DNA of 64,000 nt, from NCBI GenBank assembly GCA_030220185.1, contig JASPKZ010007421.1, positions 310,001 through 374,000 of the forward strand, written 5' to 3'. This DNA comes from Diploptera punctata (Eukaryota; Arthropoda; Insecta; Blattodea; Blaberidae). The notes beneath the pieces are model-generated. The model was not told where the DNA came from. It was given only the letters and a program-made list of their open reading frames with translations, and searched no databases. This document shows, in pieces, positions 10,506 through 22,639 of this stretch. Each line of letters begins with the position of its first letter. Positions within the stretch are counted from its first letter, which is position 1. A program made the position numbers and the translations under genes.

Positions 10506-11400
10506 GACAAACTATTAGAAATGTGTGTATATCGCTCTAGGGACTTCTTAATAAATCAATGATTTGGCGGTTACGCTTCTCACTTGCGATTCTACAGGAA
10601 TCGATGTATATAAATCTATAAGCAATGCAACTTTAACTAGTAAATTATTATAATGTAAAGAAATATTTAGTAAAGAAGTGATTTTATTTCACAAGAGTTA
10701 ATATGTGAAAAGTTGGATGTAAAAAAGTGTTTTTCTTCGTAGCACATAGCTTTGAATACCTATTGCAGTCTGCTTAATTAAATAAATCCTGCATCTTCTT
10801 TCAACAAGAAGTGTATAACTTTTAAGCAAGTCAGTGCATCGTTTGAAGGACTCGTCGAAGAAGAGTGAAATGGGGTGAAATTTATACCACACACGTGGCG
10901 TGTAATGTGAAATGATATGACACTACTGTATTCACTTCTTATATAGTGGTTGTCAGACAGTAATACTGTTAGCCCGGCTAACACTTTCAAAAGTTAGAGT
11001 TAAACTATTGGATATTTAATTAAAACGGAACATAATGCCGGAACGAGATGGTAAACAATAGCCACTTAATATATGACCACAATATCAAATTCAAAAATCA
11101 ATGAGAATATAAAATTGCAGGAATATTAGACAAGTCTCTTGAATTGTGTTTATGTTCCTTATCTATGAGTCCATTTATCAGATTCATTATATACATTAAC
11201 CCACACTATAACTGTTTTTTTTTTTTTGCATTAAGAGTCACTTATACCCCTTATCCTTATATTGAAATAAATTATCCTAGAAAAGTAGATTCATATCAAA
11301 GTTTTTATTATGACTGGAAATAGGTACTTATCCAAAGAGTTACATATTACAACAAGATTAATCGACAAAATCAGTCTTAAAGTTCATTACACTTAAACCT
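10504..11400. other. No supported gene
   Basis: AT-rich; two short minus-strand frames near 10698-10990 show no recognisable motif. Confidence 0.4.
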
Positions 11401-11850
11401 GCATTCATGGATACATTCTCTTACCCGTCTCTGTCTGTATTCTATTTGTCTTGATTCCTTTCTATTTTTGCTTTATTTTTACCCAATTTTCTGGTTTACT
11501 AATTCTGTTCCAGCCAACGTGCAATATTGGAGCATCTTCTTCTGTAGGTCCTGTAATGTCAGGTTCTTCAATGCCATCTTCATTGGAATCAGTCAAGGAA
11601 ACAAAAACAATATCAATGATCAATCTTCATATTAAAAAAAACATTATTAGTTTGGAAATCCTGTAGATCTAAATCATATTATATGTTTACACTGTTAAAT
11701 AATTTCTAATTGTATCAAAATGTATAGCTAAAAAGTATTATTTTATACAATTGAAAAATATAGATAAAGTAAATAAAAATATTTTACTTACCGTGAAGGC
11801 TGAGATTAAGTTTATGCTCATGTTTTTCACTTTCTGATTCACACATAATA
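11401..11850 (-). pseudogene. Candidate spliced fragment of a transposon-borne gene
   Basis: On the minus strand, 11845-11792 reads CESESEKHEHKLNLSLH and ends at a good donor (G|GTAAGT, GT at 11791-11790). A second open piece, about 11635-11455, reads LTDSNEDGIEEPDITGPTEE then LHVGWNRISKPENWVKIKQK. An acidic start followed by a WVKIKQK-type basic segment resembles the N-terminal exons of a multicopy arthropod gene family that I know only as uncharacterised. After the second piece the frame is broken by stops. It is presented as a weak candidate; the family link is from memory. Confidence 0.3.
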
Positions 11851-12245
11851 ATAATAACATTTGATAAATCAGTAAAACTTGAAGAATCACCAGCACTATA
11901 TTATACACTAATAATACAATAATAATCTTCGTGTAAAATTGTTTGAAACATTAAAACATACAATGCTCTAAGCATGAGACCACCTAGCTGTTGGAAGGCA
12001 AGGAGTACAACTACGGACTTTGTCCTCCAAGTAGAAGGGCAGTTTTTCTTAGTGATTTTCTAAGACTCCACTATGTGTCACAACCTATCAAACTCACACA
12101 TATACCCCTTGGGCACCAAACAGTTTGTGACATTAGCTAACCGTTCCTGGACTTAACTCATTAAAAAAAAGTCACTTCTACCCCTTGTTCCCTGACCGCC
12201 TCATATACTGTACACGTATATACTGTAGCATTCCAATACTATAAA
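11851..12245. other. No supported gene
   Basis: Mixed sequence; no open frame, repeat copy or tRNA-like box noticed. Confidence 0.4.
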
Positions 12246-13363
12246 ATGTGTTTCAAAGTTTTTTAAATCCAGTCTATACTAACTAGATTCAGCCCACATA
12301 TACACGCATTAATTCCCAACACTCAATTCGGCTTTAAATCAGAACACTCGACAACACAACAACTACTAAGATTAACCAGCGACATCACAAATGGATATAG
12401 GAATCGCCATCACACTACTGCAGTATTTTTCGACATCGAAAAAGCCTACGACTCCGTGTGGCATACAGGACTTATTAAGAAACTAATCACAGCCAACATT
12501 CCAGATTCGTACATACACTTAATACATTCATTCCTCACTAAAAGATCATTCTATGTAAAATACGATACAGCATCATGTGAAAGCTTCCCTATTAAAGCAG
12601 ACGTACCACAAGGCTCTGTATTGGCACCAATTTTGTACAATATATACACAGCAGACATTCCAACACACAACAATACACAAATCGCACAATATGCAGACGA
12701 TACAGCCATTTACAACAGATGAAGACATAAATGTAACAACAAGAAACATCCAAAGACACGTAAACAAACTAACAACTTGGTTCTCCAAATGGAGAATCAA
12801 GGTCAACAGAAAAAACAGAAGCAATTACATTCACAAAAAGAAGACCAAGAAACATACCACAAATTACACTAAATAACAGACAATTAGAATACAAAGAACA
12901 CATTAAATATCTTGGCACAATAATGGATAAAAACCGCATATTCATACAGCACATTGATTACACCAGAATAAAAGCAACAATTAGACTCAGACAGCTATAC
13001 CCAATACTCATTTCAGAACAACTCACAAACAAACAGAAAACAATAATATACAAAGGACTCATACTCCCAATACTGACATATGCATGCCCTAGCTGGGGAC
13101 ATGCAGCACACACATACATAAATGGGCTACAGATTGTGCAAAACAGAGCTGCAAGGATTATACTACATGCAAACAGAAGAACTAGAATTACACAATTACA
13201 CCAAGAACTCCAACTCACAAACATAAATGAAACTATCATCACAACAGCTAAAAAACTCAAAGAACAAATAGACACTCACACCAACCCAATAATTAGAGCC
13301 ATTGATCCACAACACAATGCACACGGCCCTAACCACAGAACTCCCCACGACCTGACACATTAA
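12246..13363 (+). pseudogene. Jockey-like LINE reverse transcriptase, two frameshifts
   Basis: Plus-strand frames give the whole palm and thumb of a Jockey-clade reverse transcriptase: LIPNTQFGFKSEHSTTQQLL, AVFFDIEKAYDSVWH (motif A), VPQGSVLAPILYNIY (motif B), AQYADDTAIYN (motif C), IKYLGTIMDKN, and LPILTYACPSWGHAA with an AARIILHANR thumb end. Frameshifts lie near 12712 and about 12870-12900. The endonuclease and ORF1 are missing, so the copy is 5'-truncated. The A-rich region after 13363 is its likely 3' end. The unusually C/A-rich codon use differs from the other LINEs here, which suggests a separate lineage. Confidence 0.85.
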
Positions 13364-14737
13364 AAATAGCAGAAGAAGCACAAACCTAAAAAAATAAAAA
13401 TATTTGAAACAACAAAAAAGGGAAACTCACAAGATAACAATTCAGGCAAATAAAAATTCCTATTATAATAAACCAAAAACTTTTCCAAATTCAAAATTAA
13501 GTTCAAAAATGTTGAATCGGGAGACCTTTCCAACACTCAAAACATGAAATACACAATAAATATACCTATAAAAATAACAATGGGTCAAAGCGCACCCAGG
13601 CGCTGGTACCATTTCATAACAATATCAGATACTCTAGTGGGAAATCCAGTCTGTAAGCCGGCTTCTCGAGGCTTACATGGAACGAGACCCTGAGAATTAG
13701 TTGCGCAGACGCATTCAAGCTGATCGATAATACATCGTGTTGCATTTCAAGCCGAGTAGCAGGCTGTCCAATGCTACTCAGTTACTGTCCTGTTAGTACT
13801 CCAGAAAGATTTCAGTTGCTCGAAGCAAGTCGTGCGTAGAATTGACTGTACAGTATACTGCTTCTGAGTGCATAAAATACTCTATTTAAACTACTAAATA
13901 AACAGTATAATGAGAGAGGAATATGCTTGAGTTATTGAACGCTTGTTAAGTCATCCTTTTCCTGCAGAAGCTTTGTGGAGAAGAAAAACAGTTACATACC
14001 GAGATAAACCAACTCCTAAATTAAATGCATTATAAGTCAAATAAAAAAGTGCGTCGTTTAATAAAAAACATGAAGGCTGGTATAAACATTAGATATGGCT
14101 GCAGGAAGTCATCTTCCCTTTACTGTTAGCCCTGCCTTCTATTTTCAACGGAGAAAAATGTTTGGACAACAAAGAGGGTTTCTGATGTAAATAGTTTTCA
14201 CGTGCTGAAAAAACGTCATTAACAATCTGAAGCCCATGTTAACTATAAAATAACACCACATAAGTTTGAAAACACTAGAATTATAGATTCCCGAAATCGG
14301 GCTCTCAAAATTAATACGGATAAGCATAACGAAAACGTTAAAGCAAACAAGTACATTGTTAGTCGCCTAGTAGACGCTGTGTTTCTTGGTCATACAAGAG
14401 CTGCCATTCAGGAGAATGTAGAAAACTCCGAATCTAACAAAAGTGGTAGGGCCTAATTATGTTGAATTGTTGCACTATAGATAAGAAATTAAAAATATTT
14501 AGAAATTTCTACTGCGTTCGTTGGTACATCACATGATGTTCAAAACGATTTAATATGTTGTATAGTCGCTATTTTATTCAATAAAATAAAACAAGAGATC
14601 TCACCCATAGTATCTCTAACAGACGACGAGGGAACCGACGTATAGAGCTCACTTGTAAATTCTACAAACCGCCTAGAAATGGAGACGAATATCTATGTTT
14701 TAAAACCATGCATTTACACATTTTTAATTATTAATAT
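13364..14737. other. No supported gene
   Basis: A-rich LINE tail to about 13480, then 13600-14000 of more balanced composition and AT-rich sequence. Around 14075-14160 GAAGGCTGGTATAAACATT and a following GCAGGAAG resemble module A (see 29401-29785). Nothing coding recognised. Confidence 0.4.
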
Positions 14738-15124
14738 GGTCAATTATCCCTATCAGATACAGGTGAGACTAAATAATTTGGACTCGAAGTGTGTAGAATC
14801 TTAAATAAGAAAATAAGAGATGGAGTTGAGATAGAGTTATTACAATTCGTAGAAAAATGGACAAATGTGATCAAATTTTTGGACAATTTATATGAACCTG
14901 ATATAACGTTGCAGTTCGTCCGACAATCTACCACTTATATCGCTTAACAGAACGTCGCAGTTGTCAAAATGCGGCATCACTAAGGTATGAACTAAAATAC
15001 TTTTGAAAGCTGTTGGAAGAAAGTACATGAGACGCTGTACGGAAGGCATAATATTGAATACCTTTCTGGATGTTTGATTTATTTGGTTATTCAAATTACT
15101 ATTAGAATCTAGAAAAAATATCAA
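14738..15124 (-). pseudogene. CR1-like LINE C-terminal fragment
   Basis: Minus-strand frames read VFNIMPSVQRLMYFLPTAFK, LVHTLVMPHFDNCDVLLSD and, after a frameshift near 14890, SLIFLFKILHTSSPNYL. This is the thumb/C-terminal region of CR1-like reverse transcriptases (VMPHFDYCD motif). A short piece of the same family (LLFLFKILHTSTPNYLASP) is at 50517-50583, minus strand. Palm motifs are missing; decayed. Confidence 0.7.
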
Positions 15125-15920
15125 TTTTTAACACCGTTGGAATGTGTAACTAACATATAGCCGGCAGGTCGCTATTGTTTAAAGAACAATTTATACAGCT
15201 CACATAACTGAGTAAACGAATGAAGAAGGCTGCCTTTATCAGGTAAATATTAAATAAATGTTTAGTAACAATTTGTGAAGCACTGTTGAACCGTTGCTAG
15301 CGGAGGACACCATATAAGGCATTAGCTTCTGGATTTGTGTCGTGTACGACTTCAGACGTGATTTCTGGAGGAATCATTTTCGTAGAAACATTATATTGTG
15401 GATTTTATATTCGTGAGATGTCCAAACTGGTATACACTTTGTTGCTTCCCTTGAATGTATGATAATGTAGGTGGTCTGACTAGACAGTAGTAAATTTATC
15501 TTGGGTGCGGAGGCAAGTAGAAGTGTTCAGTACAGACAATAGCGAGTGTGAAGAACTGCTTATAAAATAACCTGTGTTTGGGAGAATCTATTAACACAAA
15601 ATTATGTGTGTAAACAGTGCAGTATTGTGAAACAAATAAATATTGTGGAAACGTGTGCAAACATAAGTGAAATTGATTTAAAAAGTGTCACTTTTTTCCA
15701 TTACCACAGGCATCCGGGAGAATATTTTAGACCGCTTAAATGCTAGGTAATATATCGTGTGCATTCTGTATGTGTACATATATATGGGAGAGGAAGGTTT
15801 ACAATGGTGTTAATGAACTGTTTGTTTGTACTGACGATATTGTATTATTATGTGATAAATAGTGAACACGCACACTCTATTGGGTATCACTAATAATTTG
15901 GGACTGGAAGTAAACACCAA
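15125..15920. other. No supported gene
   Basis: No recognisable coding motif or repeat copy; mixed composition, ends at an AT microsatellite that bounds the large inverted repeat. Confidence 0.4.
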
Positions 15921-16259
15921 TATATATATATATATATATTACATAATTTCAGATAACATTTATTAATCGGTTCTGAAATTAAGCCTCCGTTATTTTAAAT
16001 TATTTAATCAGATGCCTAAAAGGCATAGATCTTACAGGCGGCTGCGATCTTGTGTGATTTTGAAGATGTAGACGATTATCTGAGATAGAATAGGCGTGAC
16101 AAGTATCAAGTTCCCAACTCTTATTGTAGCTACCTAAACTCCTCAATATTCTGCTTTCCCACCGTCTCACAATCGCCAAAATTCCTTTAAAAACTTTATT
16201 TCCCTAGTGATTCGAATATGAGGAAATCCCATAGATCTATGCCAGGCATGATTCGTACA

Positions 16260-16684
16260 TTCTTCACATTCTATTGTATTGTAATGTAAGCCCATGTTTT
16301 CCCTTTACAGAGATTTAGGCGCTCTCCCCCTACAGGGAAGAATTTGAACCATACTAATTTAGTTATACTTGATTTCGATAGATGTAATTTTGAGTGGTCC
16401 GTGGTCAGCGTTCCGCCTCATACTGACATTTAGGAAACCAGGGTAGTACAAGGACGGGAAAATTCGGTAAATTTTGCTTAGAGGCCTTTTCATTCAGGCT
16501 TAACGATATTTTTACGAGCCTGAAAATCTTCAGACTCGGGACCCACGGCTTAAAGTCCCTCCCGGAGGACTTGCTCCTTGGATTTTTCCGTCCTAAAAAT
16601 CCATTCACCCCGGCCGGGTTTGAACCCGCAACTCTCGGGACGAGAGGCAAGGAGCATAACCACTAGTCCATCGCGACCGACTCT
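16260..16684 (-). mobile_element. SINE family 2 with tRNA-like head
   Basis: Read on the minus strand from 16684: ATGGACTAGTGGTTATGCTC (box A region) and GCGGGTTCAAACCCGGCC (box B), followed by a body containing GGACTTTAAGCCGTGGGTCC. The insert as a whole is absent at the matching point in the right arm (near 29010), so about 420 bases were inserted in the left arm; the SINE itself covers roughly 16395-16684. A decayed relative lies at 36720-36915. Confidence 0.65.
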
Positions 16685-17886
16685 ACGTTGTTAATTATAT
16701 CAACATTTCCGTATAGATTAGCTAATTCCATTGTTTGTTTTGTTCTTAAAATCTGGAGTACCTATTTATTTGGAAAATTCACTTTTGAACTATATAAATG
16801 TATAGCTAGCCAATAAGTATTCCACATTTAAGTCACGATCGGATGACACATTACACTGCACCTAGGCTCGTTGCACTACTAATTACCAAGATTCATATTA
16901 CAGCAAAAGCAACTCAAAAAGTGAAGCACATCACTTGTACGAAGATAGTTGAAGAGAGAGGAAATATAATTTACTGAATAACAAACCTATGAAAATGTTG
17001 AGCTCCCTAGGTATTGAATTGTCTTGATGTTGTGGGGATGTTTGTGTATTCGAAGAACTCAATTTATAAACATAAAGTAACATAGCTCTTGTCATGATTA
17101 AATTACTGAAAAAAAACCTTGCGCGAGAAGCAAACAAAAGAATATCCAGAAGAGTTGTTAATCAGCATCTTTAGTTACATTAGAAAAATACCTACGCCCA
17201 GGATATTGTCGTTGTAAAATATCAACATCCGGGTGTAGAACTCGTGAATTGTCGACACAAAGGTAACCATTGATGCTTCAAAATCGACTAGAACGAACTG
17301 GAAGAAAGAAGAAAAGTAAAGACGAGACAAATTGGATAACATTTTTGTTTGATTTAATATACATTACACGCTGAATATCAATTACGGTAATGTAAAAATA
17401 TAAATTTATGTCACATTTTTTGGAGATGAAATCCTGCTCATGATTATTTAAACAGAATCCCACGAGAAAACTAGGTGCAATTTGTTATTTCAATCGATAC
17501 GGAAATTTTCGCTTGTGCAATTAGGCCCAACGTATGCTACTTATTTAAATACGTATATTGCATTAAACGTTTGTATAAACTGCGCTTTGTAGCGTAGCGA
17601 TAACAAGAATAATGACGTATTACTGTAATGTAACCAAGCAACGCCACTGAATGTGAAATTAAAAAAAAAAACTTTAAAACGAGCAATTCATGAAGTATTC
17701 ATATTTTTCAGTTTCAGTTCAAAAATGTTTCAAATATCAATTTACACAGCTGAGTACTTCGGATGCACTACGCCTCATCTACCAGGTAAATAATAAATAC
17801 GATTTTTAAATACCAGATTTACCATCGTTTAAATTCATGTTTATATAACATTACATATTACATAATAACCTATACTATATATATAT

Positions 17887-18208
17887 CCATCCATCCATAG
17901 TAACTCTGCCCGAGTGTAAGTCTTTCACTGCAATCATAGCATTTTCATGCTATACTTTGCAGCTTACTAGGGAATTGTATGTGTGGTAGCTTCCCGTTGC
18001 TTTCCACACCGGTGAAGTATGATGATGATAATGATACGGATGATGATGATGGCCGGATGATTTTCGGGGACCGTTGGGCCTTAAGCTTTCTGAGATTTAT
18101 CTTATAGGTGATGAAAACCTCACCCAGGAGCTTGTCTCGACCGGAAATCGAACCCGGACCTCCTTGCGTGACAAGGCAGCACCCTACCTCGAGACCACAG
18201 CGGTGGAC
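17887..18208 (-). mobile_element. SINE family 1 inserted in an AT microsatellite
   Basis: Tail CCATCCATCCATAGTAACTC at the left, GATGAT microsatellite, body, and head (box B reads GGTTCGATTTCCGG on the minus strand) ending at GGTGGAC. AT repeats on both sides hide the target duplication. The right arm at 25800 has the AT repeat but no SINE, so the insertion followed the duplication. Confidence 0.8.
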
Positions 18209-18245
<37 letters not shown>

Positions 18246-19332
18246 GAATGCTAAACGACAAATTTAACTCTAAAAGTACGAAATATTATTTTTATATAAT
18301 TACAGAGAGCTATTCGTTACTCTCATTTAAAATAAGTCACTTTGTTGCTTAACGCTCAGCGTTGCGTCGATGTTACGTGTAGTAAGATAATGGTAACGGA
18401 AAATGAAATAGTAATTTATAATTTTTAATTTATCTGATTTGTATATGAATACACGGAAATTTTATTTTAGGATATGTTCGACCTTCATCTTATAACAAAA
18501 GTTATCTCGGAAATGGAATGTCTACTTCTGTGTCGTAACCATTCATTTTACAGAGCATCGTGATATTTATAAAAAGAAAACAATGAAAATGAAAGAGCAT
18601 AAATGTATTTTGTGAGTTATCGGGGAAATCACACATAATCCAAGCTACCCCTTGGCTAGTTATTTTGAAGGAAATTGAGTGATCCTGTTAAAAGAGAGAA
18701 TATTTTAGAGAGAAGTATAAATGTTTTCAAAATGTATACAACAAATAGTAACACCGGATAATTATATTAGAGAAATAAGGTAGAAAGATAAGGCTCTGGG
18801 CTAGAACAAATACATTTCTGAATGAATGTGGGAATATGATTTCAGATTCCTAGAGTATATAACTAGATGAAAGAAATTATTTAAACAACTGCTAAGAATA
18901 TATGAGAACAGGATATTATAAACGATGATTTACAGACAACATAAATATTAGTCACAGAGCAAAGCTCACTAGGGATTCAAATAGCGATAGGAAATATAAG
19001 ACGTATGAAGCATCAGGTTCAGATCGAATCACAGCAGAATTAATCATATTAGGCGAAGAAAATTTGTTGGACAAGATATAACGGTTGTATATGTGATTTG
19101 GGGAAAACATACTCTTAAAATAAAATCAAAACAATTATTATCGTACCAATTTACAAGAAGAGAAGAGAAGACTGATTGCAACTAGTACAACTTCTTACAA
19201 AATCTTAACAAATATATAACTATCCAGACTTAGTCCCTGTGTTGACAACTTAAAAAGTGATCATCAATGTGTGCATGAAAGATATGAGTCAAAATAGGTC
19301 ATATGTTTAGTATAATACAAAATTTAGAAATA

Positions 19333-19668
19333 TTTATAATATAAAAATAGAGTACCTGATCTTAGTCTTCCTCAACATTGGATGTGGGATGCGGAGTACT
19401 TTCGAAGTATATGTTTCATCTTCAGATTGAGAATTGGTACTGGTTGTTCGTGAGAATTCTGTAGAGTGAGTTGATGTCAGTGGGTGAGTTTTCTCACGAA
19501 CAACCAGTACCAATTCACAAGCTGAAGATGAAGCATATGCTTCGAAAGTACTCCGCACCCCACATCCAATGTTGAGGAAGACTGAGATCTCAGTTATCTA
19601 TTTTTATATTATAACTGTTACATAGTGACCACAACGATGTTTCATCATGAATTTTAAAAGTATCGATA
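19333..19668 (+). mobile_element. Penelope-type palindrome
   Basis: Arms of about 123 bases (19333-19455 and 19490-19614) are inverted copies, sharing GAATTGGTACTGGTTGTTCG and GTACTTTCGAAGTATATG-like segments. A single-sided tail (19615-19668) contains GTTTCATCATGAATTTT, shared with 1375-1555 and, in diverged form, with 63170-63211. The matching places in the right arm (near 23360) and the third copy (near 63290) are uninterrupted, so this is an insertion; flanks AATTTAGAAATA and AATTTTATAAAATA are a degenerate target duplication. Confidence 0.75.
19522..19547 (+). ncRNA. Hammerhead-like core motif
   Basis: CTGAAGATGAAGCATATGCT followed by TCGAAAG: CUGANGA box, stem GAAGC/GCTTC around ATAT, then GAAA. 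AGTACC upstream and AGTACT after GAAA could form a partial third stem. Compare 5465, 30631 and 63058. Confidence 0.4.
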
Positions 19669-19680
19669 AATTTTATAAAA

Positions 19681-19922
19681 TAAATACCAACATAAGGATA
19701 CTCTACATCAACTGTAAGTCGACTTTAAAAGACGTAAAGTGCCAGTTCCATTCAGTTAATAGGGGGAAGTTGTTTAGTTTCTAGTTGGACTACGGAGATA
19801 ATAAATACCAACATAAGGATACTCTACATCAACTATAAGTCGACTTTAAAAGACGTAAAGTGCCAGTTCCATTCAGTTAATAGGGGGAAGTTGTTTAGTT
19901 TCTAGTTGGACTACGGAGATAT
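19681..19922. repeat. Perfect-looking tandem duplication, unit 121 bp
   Basis: A segment beginning TAAATACCAACATAAGG at 19681 repeats at 19802 with almost no differences. The right arm and the 63.3-kb copy have only one unit, so this duplication is private to the left arm and recent. Confidence 0.9.
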
Positions 19923-20278
19923 TAACGTGTTATACCTCAAAAGAATGTACCTATCTCAATGGAGCGCTGGGAGTATTGTGCTGGTAGGCAAACAGTATTC
20001 AGATACATTTGAAACTAGAATGGGCTAAAGCAAAGCGATGAACTTTCTCTTCTACTATTAAATTTTGTACTAGAGAATGCCATCAAAACGTTAGAGAATG
20101 AAGCAGGCGTACAGTTGGATGGTATTAATAAGCTGTTAATGTAGAATTGTTCAACGCTATGGAGATAGAACGCGAATATTCTATTGAGTAACACCAAGTT
20201 ATGGCGGCAGGGAATTTAACACCAAAGATCTAGTCTCATTATTTACGTTTAACACTAATTGGATTGTATTCAATTCTA

Positions 20279-20582
20279 TAGTAATTCTGCCGAGGACAGA
20301 TTTTTCACTGCAATCATAGCATTTTCATGCTATGCTTTGCAGCTTTACTAAGGAATTATAGGTGTGGTAGCTTCCCCTTACCACGCCGGTGAGGGATGAT
20401 GATGATGATGATGATGGCCGGTTCATTTTCGGGGACCGTTGGGCCCTAATCTTCCTGATATTTGTCTTACAGGCGAGGAAAAACCCCGAAAATAACACCC
20501 AGGAGCCTATCCAGACTGGGAATCGAACCCGGGCCCGCTGCGTCATAAGGCAGCACGCTACCTCGAGACCACAGCGGTGGAC
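20279..20582 (-). mobile_element. SINE family 1
   Basis: Complete except for the terminal TGGATGG tail. Head box B reads CGGGTTCGATTCCC on the minus strand. ACTAATTG occurs on both sides (about 20253 and 20584) and is single in the other two copies of the host repeat (TACTAATTGGAAATG near 63765), consistent with a target duplication. Confidence 0.8.
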
Positions 20583-20656
20583 TACTAATTGCAAATGGAC
20601 ATTAAATACAAGATGAGGGAAATTTGTAATAAGTAGCTGAATTCAAACATGTCTTA

Positions 20657-21588
20657 TCAATAACTAGCTAATACCCGGCGTGCGCTCCTACTCCTAAATA
20701 AATATTAATGTGTTTTTACCACGAGCCGTGCGCTCTTACATTCTACTTTTTTTGTAGAGTTTTTTTAGATGTTAAATTCTGTGTACATCAATTTGTGTAT
20801 TTGTTATGGTTTAGGCAGCGTAAGCCATTTATGCGTCAAAATAGGGACTTTATTTCACGTTTTTCATTACAAAGGGTGATTTTTAGGGGTGAAGTTGTTG
20901 AGTATTACAACTCTCTTATAGCCTATGTTCATTCTCGTAATCTCCTGAACACTTTTCAAAAAGCCCCATCTCAATCGGATGACCTGTATGGAAGAGCACG
21001 CTTGCCCGGGAATCTACTTATCCCGATCTTCTTGGTATAAAAAAACTCAAAGTACGCATAATATCCAACCACTTCTACAAGAGTATTCATGCTATTTGAC
21101 ATTATCTTCAGAAGTGATTCTTTCTCTGGATGTTCGTCATTTGTTTCACAGAAACGTGGGAGCTAATAATCTGTATGCTACTCCTTGTCTTAAAACACCA
21201 ACACGGAAGTCGTATTATTCCTACAGGAATAAAATTCTTAGGACTATTACTGTGCAGTTATTCTACCTAAAACTAGAAATCTGAAGATCACATTTTATAT
21301 TCCATCAGGGGTCAAAACTTTTAAAACTTGACTAAACTTAATTTTGTCATATTTTCCTTGAATCGAAACAGCTCTGAACAAAATGAGTATCAGACGTATA
21401 TTCTTGTTATAAAGCAGGGCTCATAACCAACACCAATAATTGTCTACAATTTTTTTTCGCCTTGCTCTCCTAAGGTTTTTCAAAGGATTGGGACATAAGC
21501 TGTCCATTTATCCCATCCTAACTTATTGTCTTTAATAATCACCTCTATAATTTACTTTCCACAAATAAATAAATAAATAAATAATCAC

Positions 21589-21652
<64 letters not shown>

Positions 21653-22429
21653 GTTGTTGTATCAACACTTGGCCAACTCAGAGTCTGGTCGAAGGTCAAG
21701 ATGAGATGAAACTCCTATATTTATAGTGGTCTGTGGACGACCAATTGCCGGACTACCATGCTTGAGGCCGTATCACAGGGGCGGTTGAACGAAATGAAAC
21801 GAAATGGATGAGATGAATATGGAGAAATAATGAACCGAAATTTGTGACAGGAGAAAACCTGGCTAAACTTCATACCTTCCACCACGTGATGTACATGAAG
21901 TATCCGAGATACGATCTCGAGACCACAGTGATACGAGTTGATCCTACACTCACTTGCGCCACGGAACCGAGACTTCCCTCAAATTACAGTTTATGATATT
22001 CTCCCTGCTCAGTCTTTACCTACTTAACGGATGACTTACCTTTGGTTTTAATAATAGGAGTATACATCCTCCTCTATCATTGCTAAATTATTCCTCATGT
22101 TCTGCTCCTAACATTCCATTTGACATCTGGTTCCCTATTAATATCATATAGCTCATGAAATCTTCTCCATTCACATGTCCGTTTAGTCTCGTTTCGGTGC
22201 AAAATTTTTCTATGAACTTTACTCAAACATTCATAAGTTTACTCCTATCTCAAAGTAAGAGTCCATGTTTTGCATCCAAATAACTGAAGAAAAACAGTTT
22301 TATATATTTTCAGTTAAAACAATTTTAAGCGAATTTGGAAGGCAATAGTCCTTGCTTAATGGAATGTATTTTCATAATACAGTCTCTATTTTAATTTATA
22401 CCTGTACCTCATTCCTGTTTGTAATTATT
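20657..22429. other. Spacer between the inverted arms
   Basis: About 1.8 kb. 20708-21284 is open in two overlapping plus-strand frames of about 100 codons each, not recognised. 21565-21651 is an ATAA then ATT microsatellite. 21660-21980 is balanced in composition and ends with a CTCGAGACCACAGTGATACG stretch that weakly recalls a SINE head on the minus strand. 22000-22430 shows nothing I can name. Confidence 0.4.
21590..21651. repeat. (ATT)n microsatellite
   Basis: About 20 near-perfect ATT units in the spacer. Confidence 0.9.
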
Positions 22430-22639
22430 ATATTAAATATTTTAATTCAATCACTTATTAAAATTCACCCTCATTTTACATTTACTTTTCATTTCCAATT
22501 AGTATGTATTAAACGTGTATATCAGACTAGATGTTTGCTGTTATTGATGTGTAGCGGTATTTCCTGCCTTAAAAACTCGGTGTTACTCAATAGAACATTC
22601 GTGTTTTACCTTAATATCTCCTCCCTATTGTCCAACAAT

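Larger units (their letters stand above)
18860..20150 (+). pseudogene. Old LINE reverse-transcriptase pseudogene in the left arm
   Basis: Fragments in correct order: ASGSDRITAELI, LDKIYGCICDLGK, IIIVPIYKKREE, LSPCVDNLKSDHQC, then after a hairpin insertion and a tandem duplication SAGSIVLVGKQYSDTFE, and frame-broken remnants matching NGLKQGDALS and GVQLDGINKLL. These are fingers and palm motifs of an RTE-like LINE. The catalytic YADD box is lost. The same pseudogene recurs at 22640-23240 (inverted) and 62190-63640, each with different damage, so the three copies together map the ancestral protein. Confidence 0.7.
15921..20656 (+). repeat. Left arm of a large inverted duplication
   Basis: This arm is the inverted partner of 22430-29400. 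Clear checkpoints: ATTAAGCCTCCGTTATTTTA (15981) with the complement at about 29300; the GTAGACGATTATCTGAGATA block (16067) with about 29195; AGGCCCAACGTATG (17523) with about 26150; the TTATCTCGGAAATGGAATG block (18500) with about 24140; AGTATTGTGCTGGTAGGCAA (19973) with about 23200. The outer end is an AT microsatellite in both arms. The arm carries an old LINE reverse-transcriptase pseudogene near its inner end plus three SINEs and a Penelope-type hairpin that the other arm lacks. Identity by eye is roughly 80 percent. Confidence 0.8.

Noticed and set aside
12923..13363. Independent small gene of 146 codons
   Set aside because: It is the C-terminal part of the Jockey-like reverse transcriptase upstream, separated only by a frameshift.
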